A DNA stretch of 39,544 bases, taken from assembly GCA_030699455.1 (NCBI GenBank), contig JAUYMN010000007.1, positions 1 through 39,544 of the forward strand. Direction: 5' to 3'. Position numbers and translations under genes: made by a program. The DNA comes from Nanobdellota archaeon (GTDB lineage Archaea > Nanobdellota > Nanobdellia > SCGC-AAA011-G17 > UBA489). Under the pieces are notes generated by a model. That model ran no database searches and was not told the DNA's origin. It worked only from the letters and a program-made list of their open reading frames with translations. Of the stretch, positions 1-7,684 are shown piece after piece (position 1 is the first letter of the stretch; every line of letters starts with the position of its first letter).

Positions 1-1052
1 TCTTCTGGAAACATTAGCAGGCTTCTTTTTCTTTCCCTGAAGAATAAATTTCTCATCTTTTTAATATTTAACTCATTTTGGTTTATATTTTCCTTTTCCA
101 GCACTTTTGAAATTATCTCACTTACATCCTTGTCTTGCGATTTTGTTTTTGAATCCAGCATTGGAATTTCCTTCGATTTAAGGTATTCAAGCTGGATTTT
201 CGTCAATTTTTTGTAGAATAGCTGTTTTCCTGCCAGATAATTTATTTCTATTAATTCAGGTATTTTATTTTTTAGCAGTAAAAGCACGCATTTATTCCAT
301 AAAAAGCTTTGATATGCAGATATTAACAGCCCTTTTTTTATTGGATTTATTGTCTTAAATGCAGATACATAATCTTCCGGACGTTTTAGCAATATGCCAA
401 TTAACTTCTTTTCTTCATGCAATTTTTCTGATTCATGTAAAAAATCATTTATTTTTTTCCACTTTTTCCAGTTCTTGTGTATAAAATTGTGTGCACTATT
501 TATCTCTTCAGATTTGTTATTTTTTGATGCTAGATATAATCTTAAGGCCGCTTCATAATCATCTTTCATCAGCCGTTTTGCAATAAAACCGCCAGTGCTT
601 AAATCTTCTCCAAATCTTTGGGAGTCAAAATAATTTGGAATTCCTATTTTCTTTATTTGCTCCAAATTTGACTTTATAATTTTAATATCTTCTTCATTTA
701 AATCTCTTAATTTTATTATAAATTTGTTTCCCCTGAGGTCCCCTGATTTGAGATGCCTATCGTAGTAGCCGATATGCTCCAGTGAGATATTTTCCAGCTG
801 AAAATTCCCTCTCGAACCTCGGTCAGTCTTTATTGAGATATATTGTGATGTTACTGCAATCTTGTCTTTGATTCCAGCATAAGAGATATATTTTGGCTGC
901 GTCTTGAATTTTCTCGCTATTGTCTTCTTTGCCGCTATCAAATCCATATTTGTTTTTTTTAGGATATAAATCGAATAATCTCCTTTCTTCTTTAATCTAA
1001 TTAAGGGTATTTCCTCTACTACAAAATCACTTGGAATTTGCTTTATTTTCAT
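1..1052 (-). CDS. truD: tRNA pseudouridine(13) synthase TruD, C-terminus cut off by the window edge
   Basis: TruD converts uridine 13 of certain tRNAs to pseudouridine. The reading frame runs from ATG at 1052 to the window edge, giving about 350 residues, so the C-terminus is missing; archaeal TruD proteins are usually 400 residues or more. Visible family motifs are AGIKDK near residues 59-64, which holds the catalytic Asp (D63 by this count), a glycine-rich stretch GDLRGNKF near 104-111, and NYFDSQRFG near 140-148, the TruD equivalent of NYFGxQRFG. The start is the first Met and is preceded by AT-rich DNA without a clear ribosome site. Its left neighbour is outside the window; on the right it follows a RecB-like nuclease gene on the same strand after a 36-bp gap. 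Family assignment is firm; the target position is taken from the family. Confidence 0.93.
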   Translation of the reverse strand, partial: MKIKQIPSDFVVEEIPLIRLKKKGDYSIYILKKTNMDLIAAKKTIARKFKTQPKYISYAGIKDKIAVTSQYISIKTDRGSRGNFQLENISLEHIGYYDRHLKSGDLRGNKFIIKLRDLNEEDIKIIKSNLEQIKKIGIPNYFDSQRFGEDLSTGGFIAKRLMKDDYEAALRLYLASKNNKSEEINSAHNFIHKNWKKWKKINDFLHESEKLHEEKKLIGILLKRPEDYVSAFKTINPIKKGLLISAYQSFLWNKCVLLLLKNKIPELIEINYLAGKQLFYKKLTKIQLEYLKSKEIPMLDSKTKSQDKDVSEIISKVLEKENINQNELNIKKMRNLFFRERKRSLLMFPE

Positions 1053-1088
1053 GATGAGAATTACTTCATTATAGCTTTTAAACGTTAT

Positions 1089-1910
1089 TTAATATCTAAA
1101 AAGGGACTCCTGCTTTTCCCTTGCTGGTTTTTTGGGTATATCATATATTCCTTGCCATGAAGGGCATATTGGCTTGAATTTGCACCAGTCACACAGCATT
1201 GAGACCTTTGGGGGAAAATCGGTGCATGATTCAATTGATTTTATCTTTTCTTTTATTTCTGATTTTAAAATTTCTAATTGTTTTTCTGTTCTCCTTGAAA
1301 CAACTTCTTTGTTGAATGCAAGAAAATTCCACACGAGCTTAACATCATTTACGTCTGAAAAATTATTTTTAACCCACAGAGAGTACATTGCAAGCTGTCT
1401 GTCTTCATCAAGCTCCTGTTGATTTTTCATTCTGCTTGTGGTTTTATAATCGTAAACATAATATGTCCCATCTGAATCTTTGCTTAATCTGTCTATTTTT
1501 ATTGAATAATCATTATTCCCATCCAAGCTTAAAATATCGCTTGTTTCAAGGCCAATTGTCTGAGTGTTGTTAAATGGCTTATGTGATTCATAATATCTTT
1601 CAATGTACCCGCTACCTTTCTTGGCATAATACTCCTTTGAAAATTCTTTTTTTACTATTAAGATATTGTCTGTCCACTTATCCTCCCAAAGTCTATTATA
1701 ATATCTGATTAATTCTTCTTTTGATAACGTTTTATTTGCCGTTAATTCGCTGTATAACTTTTCAAGTGTTTCATGAACCATTCTTCCCATAAAAGATTCC
1801 ACTGTGTCAGGGACGTCTATCTGTATCCTGTCTATGTACTGGAATTTGTATTTTTGCCTGCACTGTTCAAATGTGCTTAGCTTAGAATGTGAATAGAGTG
1901 TCATTTTCAT
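1089..1910 (-). CDS. RecB-family PD-(D/E)XK nuclease with Fe-S cysteines
   Basis: A 273-residue stand-alone RecB-like exonuclease domain (PF12705/Cas4-like superfamily). Residues 8-27 carry the typical opening (SKLSTFEQC), with His46 in GRMVHETLEKLY. The nuclease core is seen as KIDR around D140, then YDYKT with D154 and K156, then a QLAMYSLW segment near 172 (motif IV). Four cysteines, C17 near the N-terminus and C240, C243 and C249 near the C-terminus, match the split pattern that binds a 4Fe-4S cluster in Cas4 and AddB. No CRISPR array or cas gene is in the window, so a Cas4 role is not supported; DNA repair or end processing is more likely. Two Met codons lie at the start (MKM), and either may initiate. 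Confidence 0.9.
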   Translation of the reverse strand: MKMTLYSHSKLSTFEQCRQKYKFQYIDRIQIDVPDTVESFMGRMVHETLEKLYSELTANKTLSKEELIRYYNRLWEDKWTDNILIVKKEFSKEYYAKKGSGYIERYYESHKPFNNTQTIGLETSDILSLDGNNDYSIKIDRLSKDSDGTYYVYDYKTTSRMKNQQELDEDRQLAMYSLWVKNNFSDVNDVKLVWNFLAFNKEVVSRRTEKQLEILKSEIKEKIKSIESCTDFPPKVSMLCDWCKFKPICPSWQGIYDIPKKPAREKQESLFRY

Positions 1911-1993
1911 GTGTTTATGAGGGAGTATAAAAGTTTTATTGGGCAGATTGGTTTTTGAGGTAATTATATAAAGTTTTAATTATTTTATTATTT

Positions 1994-2764
1994 ATGGCAC
2001 ATGAAATTGATTTCAAGTTATATGGCGATGATTTACAAATAGTTGAAATAAGGCTGGATCATAATGAAGCTGTGAGAGCTGAAGCTGGAACCATGCTCTT
2101 CATGGAAGATGGAATTGAGATGCAGACTTCTACTGGGGGCGGTATCTGGAAAGGTGTTAAAAGAATGTTTACCGGAGAGGGGTTTTTCATTACAAGCTTC
2201 TTGAATAAGGGAGAAAGAAGACAACACGTTGCTTTTGGGGCGCCATACCCTGGAAAAATAATACCTCTCGACTTAAAAAAAATTGGTGGTGAATTTATCT
2301 GTCAAAGAGATTCCTTCTTATGCGCAGCTGAGGGAATAGATATCGATATAGCTTTCACAAAAAAATTGGGTGCTGGTTTCTTTGGTGGCGAAGGATTTAT
2401 TTTACAAAAATTAAGTGGTGATGGAAAAGCATTTGTTCATGCCGGCGGAACAATAATTGAAAAAGATTTAAAAGTTGGAGAAACTCTAAGAGTAGATACG
2501 GGTTGCATAGTTGGTTTTGTTCCAAGCATAGAATATGACATCAAGTTTGTTGGCGGATTTAAGAATGCACTATTTGGTGGCGAAGGCGTATTTTTAGCAT
2601 TACTTAGGGGTCCAGGAAAAGTTTATCTGCAGAGTCTGCCATTTTCAAGACTTGCTGACAGAATTGCAGCTGCAACATACAGAAATAGGGAGCAAAGTCC
2701 TGGTGTGGCAGGCATTGGCGGTGATATTTTGGGTGGGATTCTTGGGGGAGACAGAAAGTTCTAA
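1994..2764 (+). CDS. AIM24 / TIGR00266 family protein
   Basis: A 256-residue protein of the AIM24 family (PF01987, TIGR00266). The N-terminal pattern (EIDFKLYGDDLQIVEIRLDHNE, then EAGTMLFMEDGIEM) and the regularly spaced glycine-rich turns (GEGFF, GAGFFGGEGF, GGFKNALFGGEG) are typical of this beta-rich fold. The C-terminus ends in a glycine-rich tail. The biochemical role is unknown in prokaryotes; the name comes from a yeast mitochondrial protein. No signal peptide or membrane segment is seen. The start ATG has AT-rich DNA containing TATA-like sequence about 25 nt upstream and no strong SD, which fits leaderless expression. It stands alone between a divergent nuclease gene and a convergent secreted-protein gene. 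Confidence 0.87.
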   Translation: MAHEIDFKLYGDDLQIVEIRLDHNEAVRAEAGTMLFMEDGIEMQTSTGGGIWKGVKRMFTGEGFFITSFLNKGERRQHVAFGAPYPGKIIPLDLKKIGGEFICQRDSFLCAAEGIDIDIAFTKKLGAGFFGGEGFILQKLSGDGKAFVHAGGTIIEKDLKVGETLRVDTGCIVGFVPSIEYDIKFVGGFKNALFGGEGVFLALLRGPGKVYLQSLPFSRLADRIAAATYRNREQSPGVAGIGGDILGGILGGDRKF

Positions 2765-2784
2765 ATTTTGTGAGCCAAAAAGAT

Positions 2785-3327
2785 TTATTTTCTATATTTT
2801 TTAGCAAGCAATATAATAATGATGATTAGGATTATTATGCCACCGGCAATAATAATTAAAACAAGATTAGAGGTTTGTGATGCATAATTAGAGCCATGAT
2901 TTATTGGTAACTTTCCATCACCTAATTCTTCTAAATCTCCTTGTGCATCGGAGAATAGATTTGTTCTGCTGTATATACCGGTAGTTAATGCATTATCTTC
3001 ACCATTAGCATAAACAAGGTATTCCTTATTTTTTTCGAAGGGATATCCGCAACTTACACTGTCTCTTGCTGTGGTTAAGACAATATTTTTATAGTCAGCC
3101 CCTTTCCAGATTCTTGAAACTTCAAATGTAATTTCTACGGGATCGCCAGTACCAATAATAAGTCCAAATGGGGCATCAATATCAATAACCCTGCCAGCAA
3201 AAACAGCGGTAGACTGTTCAAGTGACTCCTGCGGAGGAGCTTTTGGAACATATGAACAAGCATTAACAATGGTTATGTTCAAAATAAGCAGGCTTCCAAT
3301 GAGGAACACCAATAAAAGTTTTTTCAT
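2785..3327 (-). CDS. Secreted membrane-anchored NTR/TIMP-like domain protein
   Basis: A 180-residue surface protein. Residues 1-23 form a hydrophobic signal sequence ending VNA, directly followed by Cys24. The mature part begins CSYVPKAPPQESLEQ, then AVFAGRVIDI, a pattern found in many small secreted proteins with an NTR (tissue-inhibitor-of-metalloproteinase-like) fold; Cys93 in SVSCGYPF is the likely disulfide partner. Residues 154-175 form a strongly hydrophobic C-terminal anchor followed by KKYRK. Function is not known; no enzyme motif is seen. The domain call is from pattern memory and would need a profile search. The upstream region is AT-rich with TATA-like sequence near 3342-3352 on this strand. 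Confidence 0.68.
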   Translation of the reverse strand: MKKLLLVFLIGSLLILNITIVNACSYVPKAPPQESLEQSTAVFAGRVIDIDAPFGLIIGTGDPVEITFEVSRIWKGADYKNIVLTTARDSVSCGYPFEKNKEYLVYANGEDNALTTGIYSRTNLFSDAQGDLEELGDGKLPINHGSNYASQTSNLVLIIIAGGIIILIIIIILLAKKYRK

Positions 3328-3394
3328 GTATTATACACCAAATAGTACTATATAAATATTAACATAATTTTATAATTCTCGCATGCAAGAGTTA

Positions 3395-3502
3395 TAAAAG
3401 TTATCTGGGGCGCCATGGAGGGAATTGAAACTAAGCCCTGTTAAGTGAGGGTGAGCGAAGCGAAAGTCTGCAAGACGACTTCAAAATTCCAAGGATTTTG
3501 AG
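3395..3502 (+). repeat. Boundary-element-like intergenic repeat ending GAG|TT
   Basis: This stretch holds GTGAGCGAAGCGAAAG followed by TCTGCAAGACGAC, which recurs almost unchanged in the element at 25768-25875. It ends TTTTGAG|TT, like the other boundary elements in the window. The bases after the junction (TTTTAAGT) recur after the GTAG|TT at 4449/4450, so the small membrane gene pair between them could be a unit of the same kind. No matching inverted arm was found, so this copy is only tentatively placed in the family. The rest of the gap up to 3688 is AT-rich, with a TATA-like sequence (ATATTTATTAA) near 3650-3660. Confidence 0.45.
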
Positions 3503-3688
3503 TTTTAAGTGCAATAATGCAGAAAAAATTATTTTACCCTACCAATAAAAAAATTAAAATTTTTTTCAATAAACAATAAAATGTTTGTTTTACTCACACA
3601 AATTTTTCTGATATTAAATATATTTCTGCAGATTAAAGCCCATAAAAGAAATATTTATTAACTGGTGTGACTTATTATTTTAAGGAAA

Positions 3689-3958
3689 ATGCATAAAATG
3701 GAAAATAATAATCAATTGATTTGGATGGTGATTGTTGTCTTTGCAGTCTTGCTGTTCAGCTTTTTTGGATTTATGGGGATGATGGGCGGATTTTACGGTG
3801 GCATGACTGGTGTTTTTGGAATGGGCTTGTTTGGATTGTTGTTTATGCTGTTAATAGTAATAGCATTGATATTCATTATTGTTTGGATGATAAAACAAAT
3901 ACAAGAACCAAATAGAAAAATTAATGCCGTACATAACAAAAAACAAAAAAGGAGGTGA
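3689..3958 (+). CDS. Small Gly/Met-rich membrane protein
   Basis: An 89-residue protein with two hydrophobic segments: one near residues 10-30 (IWMVIVVFAVLLFSFFGFMG) and one near 45-72. Between them lies a short loop rich in Gly and Met (MMGGFYGGMTGVFGMG). The tail is basic (KKQKRR). The family is not recognised. Its stop codon overlaps the Shine-Dalgarno site of the next gene, so the two are very probably one transcript. A second in-frame ATG three codons in could also be the start; an AAGGAAA stretch just before the first ATG is a weak ribosome site. The methionines could bind a soft metal, but this is only a guess from composition. Confidence 0.62.
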   Translation: MHKMENNNQLIWMVIVVFAVLLFSFFGFMGMMGGFYGGMTGVFGMGLFGLLFMLLIVIALIFIIVWMIKQIQEPNRKINAVHNKKQKRR

Positions 3959-3961
3959 AAA

Positions 3962-4225
3962 ATGACAAAGGATTTAGCTGTCTTAAGAGTGGCGAATACC
4001 TTAGCTGTTACAACTGCAGTAATTTACCTTGTCTGCATATTGGCTGTCTGGATTGCTCCGGTATTTACAATGTTTTTAGGAAATTATTTGTTTCATGGAA
4101 TTGATATAAGCAGATTAGTTGTTGCAAGAAATTTTGGATACTCTTTAATTACTTTGATTACTGGAACTATTGCAGGGTGGCTTACTGGTGCTTTGTTTGC
4201 CATATTTTACAACAGATTTAAATAG
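3962..4225 (+). CDS. DUF5676-like small membrane protein
   Basis: An 87-residue protein with two long hydrophobic segments (about 13-39 and 55-83). The layout, with the ending TGALFAIFYNRFK, resembles the DUF5676 family of small inner-membrane proteins, many of which sit near metal-handling genes. A textbook ribosome site (GGAGGTGA, 3951-3958) overlaps the stop of the upstream membrane gene and sets this start. The pair therefore looks translationally coupled. Function is unknown; the family call is from memory. Confidence 0.7.
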   Translation: MTKDLAVLRVANTLAVTTAVIYLVCILAVWIAPVFTMFLGNYLFHGIDISRLVVARNFGYSLITLITGTIAGWLTGALFAIFYNRFK

Positions 4226-4505
4226 TTTATCTGTTGGATAAATGTTTAATAGAGGTAGCTGGCCGAATGTTTAATGAACTGTTAAACCATTGCAGGATGG
4301 TATGTGTTCTTAATTCCGATAATTAAGCATAATTAATGTTAAGATCTTTTTCATATGTAGCGTTTGAAATTTGCGTCCGCAGAGTAATTTCAGGGGCTTT
4401 CGTCTCAATCAAGTGCGAAGCACAATCAAGAGCAATAACTCAGGGGTAGTTTTAAGTAAAAAGTCGAAAGTTTTATATATTAGTTATTATATATAGTTAT
4501 ATAAT
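4226..4505. other. Intergenic stretch with GAA-loop hairpin and promoter
   Basis: No gene is seen. The stretch contains a perfect small hairpin GTGC-GAA-GCAC (4413-4423) set in CAATCAAG...CAATCAAG, almost the same as the one at 39494-39504. A junction-like GTAG|TTTTAAGT lies at 4449/4450. The last 40 bases hold several overlapping TATA-like sequences before the next gene. Confidence 0.5.
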
Positions 4506-4772
4506 ATGACAAAAACAACAGTATTACATAGTCCAACATTGGAATCCGTGATTATGGTAGAAAAAGCTATACAGAAATATAGCCAAGAATGTGGTAAATA
4601 CCAGCTCTGGAAAAAATTACCGAAAAAAATGATGTACCAAACATTCCAGACAATATTGGATTACTTAGAAAATTCTGGAAAAATACTTATTGATAAAGAT
4701 GGCTGCGTTATTTGGACATACAACCCAGAAATGATAAGAAAGTTAATTTCTCAAGGAGTTAAACTAAGATGA
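4506..4772 (+). CDS. Winged-helix-like small protein, probable antitoxin
   Basis: An 88-residue basic protein. The pattern SPTLESVIMVEKAIQ, YQLWKKLPKKMMYQTFQ, then DYLENSGKILIDKDGCVIW is what a small winged-helix domain looks like, with the helix-turn-helix near 30-60 and the beta wing near 65-75. I recall similar archaeal proteins of unknown annotation but cannot name a family. Its TGA stop overlaps the ATG of the following RelE/ParE-like gene (ATGA), an arrangement usual for antitoxin-toxin pairs, so an antitoxin/autorepressor role is inferred from context. Several TATA-like boxes (TTTATATATTAG and repeats) end about 25 nt before the ATG. Confidence 0.62.
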   Translation: MTKTTVLHSPTLESVIMVEKAIQKYSQECGKYQLWKKLPKKMMYQTFQTILDYLENSGKILIDKDGCVIWTYNPEMIRKLISQGVKLR

Positions 4773-5107
4773 ACAATAAGCCCATCTACGTTACTTTTGG
4801 ATAGAAGAAGATTGAGAATGAATTTGAAATTTTGAAAGAAGGCAAATTTGAAGACAAACAATTATTTGATTTTATTGAAAGGGCAATAAAAGATTTGAAA
4901 ACAAATTCTACTTGCGGAACAAAAATTCCTAAGAAATTATGGCCGAAAGAATACATAAGAAAATTTGGAATAACTAATTTATGGAAATATGATATGCCTA
5001 ATGCTTGGAGATTGATTTATACAATTCAAACAAATGAAGTTATGATTCTGAATGTTATTCTGGAATGGTTCAGCCACAAAGAGTATGAAAGAAGGTTTAA
5101 GTATTGA
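4769..5107 (+). pseudogene. RelE/ParE-like toxin gene interrupted by an in-frame TAG
   Basis: The frame begins at an ATG that overlaps the stop of the upstream gene (ATGA) and reads MNNKPIYVTFG before a TAG at 4802-4804. It then continues without interruption for 101 codons (KKIENEFEILKEGKFEDKQ..., later IPKKLWPKEYIRKFGITNLW and WRLIYTIQ...ILEWFSHKEYERRF). The conserved Trp/Arg/Tyr-rich core and HKEYERRF ending are those of an archaeal RelE/ParE-superfamily toxin. The codon before KKIENEF would have been a sense codon (for example AAG or GAG). A shorter product could start at TTG 4832, but it would lose the first helix. I read it as an inactivated toxin; readthrough or a sequencing error are alternatives. 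TAG is used as a genuine stop elsewhere in the window. Confidence 0.72.
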
Positions 5108-5225
5108 TTTATTTTTCTGTTATAAAAATTCTGAATTTTAAATTGTGTTTGTCTTTAATTGTTTCTGAATAATCTTTATTTGTCGATTTGCCACCGCCTT
5201 TTTTGCTTCTTTTTCTAAACGAAGA

Positions 5226-5630
5226 TTAAATTTGTTTAAAATTGAGATGTTCTGTTAACTCTCTCATGTCTTCAGGTCTTCCTTCTAACTCACCATAATA
5301 CTTGCTGTCCATTTCTTGAAAGTATCCCATTACTCTTCCAATTACTTCTTTGTAATCTCTTAATCCTCCTTCCACACCATTTTTCCTCATATTCATATAG
5401 AATCCAAGAGCATATTTTACAACTCCTTCAGTCATTTCTCTTTTGGCAACATCATCTATTCTATTGAGTTCTGGCAATAGTCTCACCATATCTGATAATT
5501 CTCTTCTTATACCTTGTTCTAGGGTTTCTCCATTTTGCTCTCCTCTATGGAATAAGCCGTGTTCAACAAGACCTTCGCTAAAAGCAGTCAAACCTTCAAG
5601 CATTTTTTGATTAAATCCACATACTGGCAT
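5226..5630 (-). CDS. Hypothetical helical protein
   Basis: A 134-residue protein with no recognised family. It is predicted to be largely helical and soluble, with alternating charged and hydrophobic stretches (GIRRELSDMVRLLPELNR, KREMTEGVVKYALGFYMNMR, YKEVIGRVMGYFQEMDSKYYG) and no membrane segment. The start is well supported: AAGGAGAAA lies about 8 nt before the ATG, and a TATA-like ATTATATATAAG lies further upstream on the same strand. It is divergent from the tandem Lrp-type regulator. The style (short, SD-led, orphan) resembles the hypothetical gene at 16433-16918, but no sequence similarity is obvious. Confidence 0.62.
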   Translation of the reverse strand: MPVCGFNQKMLEGLTAFSEGLVEHGLFHRGEQNGETLEQGIRRELSDMVRLLPELNRIDDVAKREMTEGVVKYALGFYMNMRKNGVEGGLRDYKEVIGRVMGYFQEMDSKYYGELEGRPEDMRELTEHLNFKQI

Positions 5631-5718
5631 TTTATTTTTTCTCCTTGACTTAATTAATTATATTATGATATTATCTTATATATAATATGTGCCACTAAAA
5701 TCTTACAAAAACTAAATA

Positions 5719-5727
5719 TTTATATAA
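5719..5727 (+). promoter_or_regulatory. TATA box for the tandem Lrp gene
   Basis: TTTATATAA centred about 27 nt before the ATG at 5750. This spacing puts transcription start at or next to that ATG, which supports leaderless translation from 5750 rather than from the upstream TTG at 5741. Confidence 0.6.
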
Positions 5728-5749
5728 TAATTATGCTTATTTGTATAAT

Positions 5750-6724
5750 ATGGTAAACTTAGATGCATTTGATAAGAAAATATTGGAGATTTTGATAGAA
5801 AATTCCAGAGAACAAATAAGTACGATTGCCAAAAAAATTAGATTGAGCAGAGAAAATGTTCATTATAGGATTAATCGGTTAGTGAAACTAGGATTAATTA
5901 AAGAATTTAATACCATTCTCAATGAAGAAAGTTTAGGACTTTCTCATTATGTTGTTTTTTTAGAGCTTGTAAAGTTAGAAGAAGAAACAGAAAAACAAAT
6001 TATAGATTACCTAAAGAATAATCCTTTCATGAGTTGGATAGGAACATCTGCAGGAAAATGGAGTCTAGTTTTTGATATAGTTTTATGTGAAGAAAATTCA
6101 AATCTTGAAAAAACATTAAAAGATTTTCTTAAAAAGTTTGGAAACTTTGTGGATGATTATAAAGTTTTGAAGTTAAGTGAAAGTGAATATTTTGCTTCAA
6201 AATTAATTGAAAAAGAAAATAATTTTATTCCAATAAACAAAGGAAAGAATAAGATAAAGTTGGATAAAACCGATTATAAAATTCTTTCATTGCTAAATCA
6301 AAATTCTAGAAAAACGCTTGTAGATATTTCAACAAAAACAGATTTAACTCCTAATGGAGTGAATAACCGAATTAAGAAATTAATTGAAAATAATATTATC
6401 TCAGGATACACTATCTCAATTGATTGGAAAAAATTACATTATGAATGGTTTACGATACAAATAAAATTAACTAAGCATGATGAAGAGATTGAAGAAGAAA
6501 TAAAGAAGTTTTTTAGAAACCATAAAAAGATAGTTTTCTATTACAAATATTTAGGAGGAAGTTGGGATTTTGATATTGGTGTCTTAGTTCAAAATTCTAA
6601 TGAGCTTCGGGAGTTCATTAATGAGTATAGAAAAAGGTTTTCGGATAATTCTAAAATTTCTGATGTGTTTTTAGTATTAGAAGAAACAACAGGATATAAA
6701 ATGCCTTCTGGAGTTTTTAATTAA
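5750..6724 (+). CDS. Tandem Lrp/AsnC-family transcriptional regulator
   Basis: A 324-residue protein made of two Lrp/AsnC-like halves. Each half begins with a winged helix-turn-helix: LDAFDKKILEILIENSREQ...ENVHYRINRLVKLGLI near residues 3-55, and LDKTDYKILSLLNQNSRKT...NGVNNRIKKLIENNIISGY near 170-222. Each is followed by a RAM-like ligand/oligomer region (MSWIGTSAGKWSLVFDI in the first half; FYYKYLGGSWDFDIGVLV in the second). Normal Lrp proteins are about 150 residues, so this is a duplicated form, a type known in archaea. A single chain could provide both halves of a DNA-binding dimer. It lies divergent to an unknown gene; its targets are not evident. Confidence 0.86.
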   Translation: MVNLDAFDKKILEILIENSREQISTIAKKIRLSRENVHYRINRLVKLGLIKEFNTILNEESLGLSHYVVFLELVKLEEETEKQIIDYLKNNPFMSWIGTSAGKWSLVFDIVLCEENSNLEKTLKDFLKKFGNFVDDYKVLKLSESEYFASKLIEKENNFIPINKGKNKIKLDKTDYKILSLLNQNSRKTLVDISTKTDLTPNGVNNRIKKLIENNIISGYTISIDWKKLHYEWFTIQIKLTKHDEEIEEEIKKFFRNHKKIVFYYKYLGGSWDFDIGVLVQNSNELREFINEYRKRFSDNSKISDVFLVLEETTGYKMPSGVFN

Positions 6725-6728
6725 ATTT

Positions 6729-6761
6729 CTTGACTTCGTCAAGACAAAATGTGCGAAGCAC
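6729..6761. repeat. Two adjacent hairpins with TTC/GAA loops
   Basis: CTTGAC-TTC-GTCAAG (6729-6743) sits just after the stop of the Lrp gene, and GTGC-GAA-GCAC (6751-6761) follows 7 nt later. The first could help end transcription. Both belong to the recurring set of small perfect hairpins with a GAA (or TTC on the other strand) loop found only in the accessory regions of this window. Confidence 0.55.
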
Positions 6762-6880
6762 TAAGACGGCTCACTTTTTTTATTAACGACAATTTCTACA
6801 TTTTAGGGGTGGGTGGTCGGGGGTATTGAAGTGCCATCTTTACTAACTTTTACATTTCAGTTTTGGCTCACGATTGAGTT

Positions 6881-6945
6881 GAATTTCTGTTATATTCTCG
6901 AATGGAACGAAGTGTAGTGAGGGTGAGCGAACGAAGTGAGGAGAG
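6881..6945 (+). repeat. Boundary element left of the YrdC unit
   Basis: Begins GAATTTCTGTTATATTCTCG, matching the conserved box of the other elements (compare CATAATTCTTGTTATATTCC at 37264 and 39401). It is followed by GGAACGAAGTGTAGTGAGG and GAGCGAACGAAGTGAGGAGAG, and ends at the GAG|TT junction 6945/6946. A unit that would own this element should start with the reverse complement of the bases before it (near 6860-6880); I could not find such a start upstream, so the left-hand unit appears incomplete. Confidence 0.6.
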
Positions 6946-6959
6946 TTCAGAAAAAGCCC
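6946..6959 (+). repeat. Left inverted arm of the YrdC unit
   Basis: TTCAGAAAAAGCCC directly after the GAG|TT junction. It is perfectly complementary to GGGCTTTTTCTGAA at 7685-7698, just before the conserved box of the unit's own right-hand element. The arm touches the stop codon of the YrdC-like gene. Confidence 0.75.
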
Positions 6960-7618
6960 TAAAGTAACTTCATCTTTTTAAGTTCTATGTTAATTTTTTT
7001 AAACAATATTCCTTTCCTAATTATTTTTTTATCTACAATATCAAAAACAGTACTCCCTAGGTTTTTATTAGTTGTTGGGTCTACTGCCCCATATTTTGTT
7101 TTTCCGCAATCAATTATTAAATCAGAACTATTTTTTATTTCCTCTTCAACATCTCTGAGCAAGTAATGATTCCCGTTATTTGAAATGTTTGCGCTAGAAC
7201 CATACACAAGTTTTCCCCTATCCCATAAATATAATGCAATTTCATTACCCAAATTACCCATATTAATAAAAACCCCAATTTTATTCTTTAAAATAAGTTT
7301 AGTGGGCAATTTTTCCATCACTTTTGTTCTTCTTACCTTTCCAATTAACCCAATAGGATAAGGAAAGTTATCAAGAATTTCTGCTTTTTTCATTGAAATT
7401 ATTTCCTTAAAAATTGTATGGTTTCCCAGAACAACACATGGACGCCCAAGAGGTCTTTTTTTCATCCGTATAATCTTTTCTAAGGCATTCTTGGTTGTAC
7501 AGATCAAAGCATATCCCACATCAAATGGAAGTAAAACAATTCCGTCTTTAGTTAACACATCATAAATCTTTTGAACAAGGTTTTTCTCCGTAAAATCTTT
7601 TGTTTTAATCAACTCCAT
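6959..7618 (-). CDS. Divergent Sua5/YciO/YrdC-domain protein
   Basis: A 219-residue YrdC-like domain. The usual family makes threonylcarbamoyl-AMP for the t6A37 modification of tRNA. Family features seen are LPFDVGYALICT near residues 30-41 (the place of PTDTVYGL), the KKRPLGRPCVVL segment near 53-64, SSANISNNG near 141-149, and GSTVFDI near 188-194. The first motif departs from the consensus and a second cofactor-binding region looks shortened, so this may be a specialised carbamoyl-type enzyme or a degenerate paralogue rather than the cell's TsaC. A TATA-like GATTTATTAAATTG lies about 27 nt upstream of the ATG. It is the only gene in a unit bounded by inverted arms and boundary elements. 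Confidence 0.75.
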   Translation of the reverse strand: MELIKTKDFTEKNLVQKIYDVLTKDGIVLLPFDVGYALICTTKNALEKIIRMKKRPLGRPCVVLGNHTIFKEIISMKKAEILDNFPYPIGLIGKVRRTKVMEKLPTKLILKNKIGVFINMGNLGNEIALYLWDRGKLVYGSSANISNNGNHYLLRDVEEEIKNSSDLIIDCGKTKYGAVDPTTNKNLGSTVFDIVDKKIIRKGILFKKINIELKKMKLL

Positions 7619-7684
7619 AATTTAGATACAATCTTTTTCAATTTAATAAATCTTTCTTTTAAAATCTTGTTTGTAGTGTCAGAG

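Noticed and set aside
1089-1910. RecB-like nuclease as Cas4 of a CRISPR system
   Set aside because: No CRISPR array and no other cas gene occur in the window.
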